DNA from: JADLCB01 sp964398315
GTDB lineage: Bacteria; Planctomycetota; Phycisphaerae; Tepidisphaerales; Tepidisphaeraceae
Direction: 5' to 3'
Assembly: GCA_964398315.1 (NCBI GenBank)
Contig: CAYNMV010000001.1
Coordinates: forward strand, 62,001 to 126,000
DNA: 64,000 nucleotides
This document shows positions 58,673-64,000 of this stretch, piece after piece. The first letter of the stretch is position 1, and each line of letters begins with the position of its first letter. A program made the translations under genes and the position numbers. The notes beneath the pieces are model-generated. The model had not been told where the DNA came from and ran no database searches. It worked only from the letters and a program-made list of their open reading frames with translations.

Positions 58673-59860
58673 ATGCTGGGTGAACTGAACGATTTTCAAG
58701 CGCGCCTGCTGGCATGGTACCGCGCTCACCGCCGTGATCTGCCCTGGCGGCCGGCGCGGCCAGCGGCCTCAGCCGTACCTGCCCGCCGGGGCAAGCCGCC
58801 GATGCAGGCATCGGCGGCGGATCAGCTGCCCGATCCGTATCACGTGCTGGTCAGCGAGGCGATGCTTCAGCAGACACAGGTGGCGACTGTGGTGCCTTAC
58901 TTCCAGCGTTTCATCACCCGCTGGCCGACCGTGGCAGATCTGGCGGCGACCGATGAACAGGCGGTTCTGCGCGAATGGCAGGGGCTGGGGTACTACTCGC
59001 GCGCCCGCAACCTGCTGGCGGCGGCCCGCGTGATTACCAGTCAATTTGGCGGGCAAGTGCCACAGCGCGTCGATGATTTGCTGAGCCTGCCTGGGGTCGG
59101 CCGTTACACCGCGGGGGCCATCGCCTCTATCGCGTACAACCAGCCCGCTCCGATCGTGGATGGCAACGTGATCCGTGTGATCAGTCGGCTTGACCGCCTT
59201 GAAGCAGATCCGCGGACAGACAAGCGAGCCATGGAGCACCTCTGGGAGCGGGCTGAAGCAATCCTGCCACGACAGGATTGCGCGGATTTTAATTCGGCTT
59301 TGATGGAGCTGGGCGCGCTGATCTGCGTACCGCGCCAACCGGCGTGCCTTACCTGCCCGGTGCGGGCTCACTGTGCTGCGGCCGAGGCCGGTGTGCAAGG
59401 GCAGATCCCAGCGCCGCGCAAGGCCCGGCCGACGCCGCTGCATCATCGGTGGATCTTCTGCATCCATCACGCCGGGCGGTATCTGGTTGAACAGCGCCCC
59501 GCCAAGGGGCGATGGGCGGGCATGTGGCAGTTCGTGACCTGCCCAGCACCCACGAGAGATGCCACCGGGCGCTCCGTGCCTACGGTGGCCCAGGCGAACC
59601 GGCTACTGAAGCTGCGCATCGCATCGCCCACGCTCCTGGGCCACGTGACGCACGCCCTGACCCACCGGCGCTATGCGTTTGCGGTCTTCCACTGCCAACT
59701 CGTCCATCCCGTCGCTGAGACCGATGAGCGACGCTGGCTGTCGCTACGGGAACTGACCCATCATCCGCTTCCCCGGCCGCACCTGAAAGTGATGCAGATG
59801 CTTGAAGCGCTCGAGCGGCCCGCCGCCATGGCGCAGCGCTCACCAGCAGCGCCCGCTTGA
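58673..59860 (+). CDS. mutY: A/G-specific adenine DNA glycosylase
   Basis: A 395-residue repair enzyme that removes adenine mispaired with 8-oxoguanine. YHVLVSEAMLQQTQVATVVP holds the catalytic Glu, LPGVGRYTAGAIASIAYNQP the helix-hairpin-helix and VDGNVIRVISRL the catalytic Asp. C-x6-C-x2-C-x5-C (CVPRQPACLTCPVRAHC) binds [4Fe-4S]. A Nudix-like C-terminal domain senses 8-oxoG. An insertion of about 25 residues separates LPWRP from DPYHVLVSE, unlike most MutY. The start at 58673 matches the family N-terminus; an upstream ATG at 58616 is possible. Confidence 0.94.
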   Translation: MLGELNDFQARLLAWYRAHRRDLPWRPARPAASAVPARRGKPPMQASAADQLPDPYHVLVSEAMLQQTQVATVVPYFQRFITRWPTVADLAATDEQAVLREWQGLGYYSRARNLLAAARVITSQFGGQVPQRVDDLLSLPGVGRYTAGAIASIAYNQPAPIVDGNVIRVISRLDRLEADPRTDKRAMEHLWERAEAILPRQDCADFNSALMELGALICVPRQPACLTCPVRAHCAAAEAGVQGQIPAPRKARPTPLHHRWIFCIHHAGRYLVEQRPAKGRWAGMWQFVTCPAPTRDATGRSVPTVAQANRLLKLRIASPTLLGHVTHALTHRRYAFAVFHCQLVHPVAETDERRWLSLRELTHHPLPRPHLKVMQMLEALERPAAMAQRSPAAPA

Positions 59861-59983
59861 TCCCATCGCCGGATCGCCTCGACCGCTGGATCCCCTGGTG
59901 GGAGCATCGGGTGGCATCGAGGCTCGATGCGTTCACGCGGGCAGGACGGGCGTGATGCTTTTGCGTGTGCTGGATGTTGGGTG

Positions 59984-61201
59984 TCAGCGGGTGATTGTCT
60001 TGCCGAGCAGGGCCAGAAGCGCCCGCTGGAGTCCTTCGCTATGACTGAGCAGGTCCAGCGAGGCGATCGACAGGATCGGGTGCGACAGGATTTGCGCAGC
60101 GGCCCGCGCTGTGATCAGGCGCGTGCGCCACAACCGCTGGAACACGGGGGCCAGTTCCTGCACGCTCAACCGGGTGGTTGCGCCTGGGCCGGCGGGGTTG
60201 GAGCAGGCGCCACAGCCGCCCCGGATGTGCTGAACCAGTGCCGTGGCGGTGAGTTCGGCACTGCGCATGGCTAGGCCCATGCCTTCGCCGCCGATGGGTT
60301 CGATTGCGGCGGCCGCGTTGCCAATCGGCAAAACGCCGCGTGGCCAGCGCTGGGGATCCACGGCAAAGCGCGGCAGGGGACAGGTTTGCCAGGGTGAGCA
60401 GCGGCTCGCGTCTTTCAGTCGACTTTTCAGGCCGGGGTTCTGTTTCATCATCAGGGCCAGAGCCCCATCCAGATCACCATTTGCCGCGCGCACACGCACG
60501 GCCGGAATGCTCAGCGCCAGGTTCCAGCGGCCGGCTTCAATCGGGTTCAGGCCGACGTAATGCCCCCGCACGCCGAAGAGTTCAACCCTGTTGCGCGGGC
60601 CGGCCACCTTCTCGAAGTGGGCCTTGATGCCGAGATCTCCTGTCAGTGGAGGACGCACGCCGGAGAATGCAGACTTTCCATCCGCCCAGAGCACGTAATC
60701 CGCCTCCAGTCGAAGGAGCCGGTTGTGGGCCAGGTCGCGCACAAGGACGGACACATTCGGCTGTAACCCGGCGGGAGCGGCATGCCCGGGACTGGCGGGT
60801 GCCCCCTGGTTCGCCTGGTTCATCACCGTGACCCCTTCACAACGGGCAGGCTGATGAACATGCACGCCGCTGCGGATGGCGTGCTCCAGCAGGATGGCAT
60901 CCAGCGCTGAGCGTGACAGCCCGATGCAGGGACGCGGGAGGGGCAGGATCACGCAGCGGCCATCAGGTGCATGCACGCCGGCGTAGTGAAGATGCACGCA
61001 TCCCGCCGCCTGCACGGCATCGATCAGCCCTAAACGATCCAGCACATCCAGCCCGAGTGGACTGAGACATTCGCCGCAGACCTTGTCGCGCGGAAAGGTG
61101 TGTTGTTCGATGAGACATACCGGCAGCCCCGCCCGTGCTAACTGAGCGCTGGCAACACTGCCGGCAGGGCCCGCGCCGATGATGACGATCGGACTGCTCA
61201 C
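59984..61201 (-). CDS. FAD-dependent oxidoreductase, geranylgeranyl-reductase-like
   Basis: A 405-residue flavoprotein. IVIIGAGPAGSVASAQLARA is the FAD fold with an acidic end of strand 2 in LIEQ, the FPRDKVCGECLSPLG motif is typical of geranylgeranyl reductases and tryptophan-halogenase relatives, and PIGNAAAAIEPIGGEGMGLA is the second FAD motif. Substrates of the group include isoprenoid and polyketide intermediates. Translation starts with GTG (61201). No biosynthetic partner such as a type III polyketide synthase is seen nearby, so the role is open. Confidence 0.8.
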   Translation of the reverse strand: MSSPIVIIGAGPAGSVASAQLARAGLPVCLIEQHTFPRDKVCGECLSPLGLDVLDRLGLIDAVQAAGCVHLHYAGVHAPDGRCVILPLPRPCIGLSRSALDAILLEHAIRSGVHVHQPARCEGVTVMNQANQGAPASPGHAAPAGLQPNVSVLVRDLAHNRLLRLEADYVLWADGKSAFSGVRPPLTGDLGIKAHFEKVAGPRNRVELFGVRGHYVGLNPIEAGRWNLALSIPAVRVRAANGDLDGALALMMKQNPGLKSRLKDASRCSPWQTCPLPRFAVDPQRWPRGVLPIGNAAAAIEPIGGEGMGLAMRSAELTATALVQHIRGGCGACSNPAGPGATTRLSVQELAPVFQRLWRTRLITARAAAQILSHPILSIASLDLLSHSEGLQRALLALLGKTITR

Positions 61202-61314
61202 GCTGTCTCAACTGTAGGCATGCCGCGCCAGATACCGTTGTGCCTGAATGGTCATTGCCATTCGGGCATCAATCTTGCGACAGGCAGAAACACCGACACA
61301 GAAGGGAGCGTGCC

Positions 61315-61566
61315 ATGACACAACGGAACCGGAAATCAACACGTGGCAGCGTCGATCAACGGCGGCAGGGGCCCACCAGCCTGCAAGGGGCCGAAGCATC
61401 CGAACTGCCGGACAAAGGGCGGGGGCCGGTTGAAACCGACCCCGGCCGGGAAGCCGCCCGCAAGACGCCCGGGCAGACTGGCGGCGTCATTGGTGGCGAC
61501 ACTGGCCTCCGGGCAATGCCCGACAGCGCCGAGGCGGATGATCATGGGTCGCGCAAGCGAAACTGA
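61315..61566 (+). CDS. Small disordered hydrophilic protein
   Basis: An 83-residue protein rich in Gly, Arg, Asp, Pro and Thr with no hydrophobic segment, for example RQGPTSLQGAEASELPDKGR and QTGGVIGGDTGLRAMPD. GAAGGGA at 61301-61307 gives a good ribosome site. It is likely intrinsically disordered. It lies 136 bases before another small gene on the same strand. No family recognised. Confidence 0.5.
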   Translation: MTQRNRKSTRGSVDQRRQGPTSLQGAEASELPDKGRGPVETDPGREAARKTPGQTGGVIGGDTGLRAMPDSAEADDHGSRKRN

Positions 61567-61702
61567 GCCAATCAGGGCTGATTAACGGCTCACCCCGCTT
61601 TCTTTGGCCCTTGGTTTGCACGATGCCCCGCAGAAGCGCCTGGAGTCACCTGATCCGCCGGTTTGTGTCGCTTCGGCCGGCCCGCAACCAAAGGAGTCGC
61701 AC

Positions 61703-62074
61703 ATGACATCGTACAATAACCCCAACGATCCCAACTATACCGGCGATCGTGACTTGCGTGACCGGGACCGCCATGACCGCAGCAATTTCTGGCCATGGGT
61801 CATCGGTTTGCTGGTCCTGCTGGCGGTCGGCTGGATTGTGATCGAGGCTTTCGACACGGATGATGGGTTCGATGATTCGAATGCCGTTCCCGCCGCCGGC
61901 GAAATGCGTGATGATGTCGGCACGCAGCAGCGCGACAACATGAACCGCGAAGTGAACCCGGATTTGCGCGATCAGACGATCGGCACCGAGCGCGGTGGCA
62001 CCAGCCCCACGGAGAATCAGCCCCAGAGCACTGGAGCGAATGATGTTGGCAATACCGGCGGCGGTGCGCCCTGA
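61703..62074 (+). CDS. Small single-pass membrane protein with acidic tail
   Basis: A 123-residue protein: a hydrophilic, Asp/Arg-rich N-terminus (DRDLRDRDRHDRS), one membrane helix (WPWVIGLLVLLAVGWIVIEA, about residues 29-48) and an acidic, Asn/Gly/Gln-rich tail of about 70 residues that looks disordered. AAGGAG precedes the ATG. It is followed by a strong terminator, which supports expression. I do not recognise the family. Confidence 0.65.
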   Translation: MTSYNNPNDPNYTGDRDLRDRDRHDRSNFWPWVIGLLVLLAVGWIVIEAFDTDDGFDDSNAVPAAGEMRDDVGTQQRDNMNREVNPDLRDQTIGTERGGTSPTENQPQSTGANDVGNTGGGAP

Positions 62075-62145
62075 GCTCCGCGGTCGACATAGAATAGATG
62101 CCCACTTGCTTAGCTGATCGAGGATAAGTCGTAGAGGGACAACAG

Positions 62146-62196
62146 GCGTCCGCGCTGCTTTGCCCATGGATGAAGCAGCGACGGACGCTTTTTATT
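62146..62196 (+). terminator. Terminator after the small membrane-protein gene
   Basis: GCGTCCGCGCTGCTT (62146-62160) pairs with AAGCAGCG (62173-62180), one unpaired A, and CGGACGC (62182-62188); TTTTTATT follows. A textbook terminator. The rest, to 62331, shows nothing I can name. Confidence 0.88.
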
Positions 62197-62331
62197 GCCC
62201 ATCATCCCAGGCGGGTTTGTGCGACAGATCCACCGCGCCGCCCCAGGCAGGCATGTATCGATCCCGGCCATGAACCTGCAGCTGTCAGGCTCACCGCGCA
62301 GCACGATGTTGTGCCAGCTCTGCAGACCGCC

Positions 62332-63009
62332 CTAGATGGTGACAGAGGGGATATCGGATGCTTGCTGTCCGGCTTCCAGGTGGATCACCTGAGTGCCGGG
62401 ATCAACCACATGGATCTCGTCAATCTGTCCGCGCACGATGACCTGTTTGACAGATGGATGGATGACAACCAGTGTGTTGTCGAACTCAACATCGATCAGT
62501 TCGAGACGATCGATGTTGGAAAACTCGGTCGTGGGCGGGGCCAGGCGCCAGGGGTTGCGCTCGATGATCTGGCGGAGGAATGACTCGGTGACCCGGAAGC
62601 TGCAACGTTCGAAAACGACGCGGCCAAACGTCCCATCGGCCGTGCTGAGCAACTGGTTCTCGGCATCGTAAAACTCGCAGTCCGTGGCGACCAGGCTCTG
62701 GACGCTGGCGCCCTGGGCCAGCACCGCGGCCGCCTGGCCGTTGCCGCCCGCCAGCACCTGCCCGAAGCGGCTGCGGCTGATGTTGACCGTCCTGATATCC
62801 CCGCTGAGCGTCAGCGCGGCGGCATCGTAGGTGCCGCGGATATCCACATCCGTCAGTACGTAATCCGTCGGCTCATTCAGCACGATCGGCTGATCGGTGC
62901 AGCGCGGGCCGAGGGAGATGGGCGGCAGAGCGGGAATAGACCCGGCGCCCACACCGGGGCCGATAAGCAGGGCGGGAACAATTGCAGCAAGGATAGCCGA
63001 GCGTCGCAT
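62332..63009 (-). CDS. Secreted beta-helix-like protein
   Basis: A 225-residue protein with a signal peptide (MRRSAILAAIVPALLIGPGV). The mature part is a ladder of short strands, for example YVLTDVDIRGTYDAAALTLS, VNISRSRFGQVLAGG, VQSLVATDCEFYDAENQ and VFERCSFRVTESF, a pattern resembling a right-handed beta-helix. No catalytic motif is visible. It follows a partial gene of similar style on the same strand; GAGTC before the ATG is a poor ribosome site. Surface function is inferred. Confidence 0.6.
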   Translation of the reverse strand: MRRSAILAAIVPALLIGPGVGAGSIPALPPISLGPRCTDQPIVLNEPTDYVLTDVDIRGTYDAAALTLSGDIRTVNISRSRFGQVLAGGNGQAAAVLAQGASVQSLVATDCEFYDAENQLLSTADGTFGRVVFERCSFRVTESFLRQIIERNPWRLAPPTTEFSNIDRLELIDVEFDNTLVVIHPSVKQVIVRGQIDEIHVVDPGTQVIHLEAGQQASDIPSVTI

Positions 63010-63174
63010 GCACGACTCCTGGGTCCGGGGATTGCGCCCGATCGAGACGGGCACGCGGAGAAAACGATGACCTTGGAACTGATGCGGGCAGTATCGCCTG
63101 TGGACCCCTGTCGATGCAAGGCGATTTTTCAGATCTGGCGCCGGCGGACAGGCAATCAGCGCCGCCAGATCCGG

Positions 63175-63217
63175 AAAAAATACAGGCGCCCCGGCTGGTG
63201 GCCAGCCGGGGCGCCTG
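63175..63217 (-). terminator. Terminator after the right-edge gene
   Basis: CAGGCGCCCCGGCTGG (63183-63198) pairs perfectly with 63202-63217 around a 3-base loop. The minus strand continues with TATTTTTTCC. A very strong terminator, 28 bases after the gene's stop codon. Confidence 0.92.
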
Positions 63218-63244
63218 CGTGTGGACAGGAGGGATGATTGCCCA

Positions 63245-64000
63245 TCAACCGATGACGATCTCCCCGAACACCTGACCGCCGAGATAGCGGGTCAGGATGT
63301 CCTCGGCCTGGATACGGCTGGTGGCGAGGATGTCGCGCCCGACCGCCAGGGTGTTGATGATGCCGCTGGTGCGGATATCGCCGCCCATGAACTTGAGCAC
63401 CTGGAAGCGGCCGATCCGCCCGCTGGCGCCGACCGCCTGCACCAGGGTCTGCTCGTCCACCGAGCCGGTGATATAGACGTCCTCGACAGGACCGGCAACG
63501 TTGAGCAGCGACTGGGCCACATCGCCATTGATGAGCATCTTGTTCAGCCGCCCGGTGGTGATCTCCACCTGCCGGATCGGGCCACGCGTGTGGAACACGT
63601 CGATGCGGTCGGCGAAGTTGAACACGCTGCGGCGGACACGCTCGGCGTACACGGCGTTCAGGTCGATGCCGCCTTCCGCCAGCGTATCCTCGATCACGCC
63701 ACTGTTGGTGACGTTGTCGATCATGCGGTTCTGCTTTGTCGTGCCCAGGGCCGCGTGGAGGTCGGTCAGCGGGTTGGGGGCAATGCCGAAGAACGGATCG
63801 ACCCGGTAGCCGAACTCGCTGAGGCGCACCTGGTAGCTGTACTGCTCAGAGTTAAGCTGCCGGCCATCGCCGGTGGCGTTCAACTCGGTGAGCGAGCCGC
63901 CACCGGTGACATACAGGCCCCGCAGGCCGTAGCCGTCGGCGATGATGCGGTTGATGCGGCCGACGCCGACCGAGGCAAACACACTGTTGAAGATGCCGAA
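63245..64000 (-). CDS. C-terminal part of a large extracellular repeat protein (partial)
   Basis: The reading frame runs off the right edge of the window; 252 residues up to the stop codon are visible. The visible part has short recurring units of the type GxIxxVxITG: IRQVEITTGRLNKMLINGDV, VEDVYITGSVDEQTLVQAVG, IGRFQVLKFMGGDIRTSGII and INTLAVGRDILATSRIQAED. This ladder is typical of long planctomycete surface proteins and beta-solenoids. No anchor or sorting signal is visible at the C-terminus. The N-terminal part must be read in the neighbouring sequence. Confidence 0.65.
   Translation of the reverse strand, partial: FGIFNSVFASVGVGRINRIIADGYGLRGLYVTGGGSLTELNATGDGRQLNSEQYSYQVRLSEFGYRVDPFFGIAPNPLTDLHAALGTTKQNRMIDNVTNSGVIEDTLAEGGIDLNAVYAERVRRSVFNFADRIDVFHTRGPIRQVEITTGRLNKMLINGDVAQSLLNVAGPVEDVYITGSVDEQTLVQAVGASGRIGRFQVLKFMGGDIRTSGIINTLAVGRDILATSRIQAEDILTRYLGGQVFGEIVIG

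Noticed and set aside
1..64000. Insertion sequences, prophage genes, toxin-antitoxin or restriction modules
   Set aside because: No transposase, integrase, phage structural, restriction or toxin motif was found on either strand; DUF4926 alone is not enough for an immunity system.

Overview
The window reads as a GC-rich chromosomal segment of a planctomycete, most likely of the class Phycisphaerae; this placement is inference. It rests on an N-terminal surface-protein signature of the LEPRxLL type (PLETRRLLAD) in a giant B-repeat protein, many small lipoproteins, secreted NPCBM and beta-helix-like proteins, sugar-scavenging genes with Gfo/Idh/MocA oxidoreductases and PhyH-like dioxygenases, and a gene order broken into short transcription units. 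A run of 100 N flanked by the same 55 bases on both sides shows it is a draft assembly.

Layout. 0-1.2 kb: lone sdhB and tRNA-Tyr. 1.3-6.6 kb: an arsenic/phosphate block (ArsM-type methyltransferase, ArsR-type repressor, pstS-pstC-pstA-pstB). 7-16 kb: acetyltransferase-like protein, lipoprotein directly behind tRNA-Met, secreted NPCBM protein, GH29 fucosidase, divergent phyH/araC pair, glycerate kinase. 16-21 kb: minus-strand run with maf, a lipoprotein, cyclophilin and a large TPR metalloprotease. 22.2-22.5 kb: three exact 16-bp parS (ParB-binding) sites. 22.8-31.9 kb: sugar metabolism (three enzymes of oxidoreductase/AKR type, an amidohydrolase, a TIM-barrel isomerase), a MOT1-type transporter, a glycosyltransferase-like protein and scpB. 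32-39 kb: murD, hisD, hisC, hisB, lysC, a thermonuclease. 39-47 kb: a small Nfu-N protein, TPP riboswitch with thiC, a lipoyl-dihydrolipoamide dehydrogenase fusion, a fatty acid desaturase, purC. 47-53 kb: small envelope proteins, another Gfo/Idh/MocA enzyme and a 1088-residue protein of ten B-type repeats. 53.4-58 kb: five consecutive lipoproteins related to YcfL, LpoB (three paralogues) and COG3014. 58-64 kb: DUF4926 protein, mutY, an FAD oxidoreductase, two small acidic/disordered proteins and two secreted repeat-like proteins, the last one cut by the window edge.

How the parts work together. The ars/pst block would let an arsenic-responsive repressor control both methylation of arsenite and a phosphate-type ABC importer that lacks phoU. 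The fucosidase, fuconolactonase-like amidohydrolase and fucose-dehydrogenase-like aldo/keto reductase outline oxidative use of L-fucose. parS sites and scpB lie within 8 kb of each other, suggesting an origin-proximal segregation region. The lipoprotein cluster at 53.4-58 kb resembles the outer-membrane activators of penicillin-binding proteins of Proteobacteria and, in my view, is the most interesting functional unit here. No CRISPR array, prophage or insertion sequence was seen.
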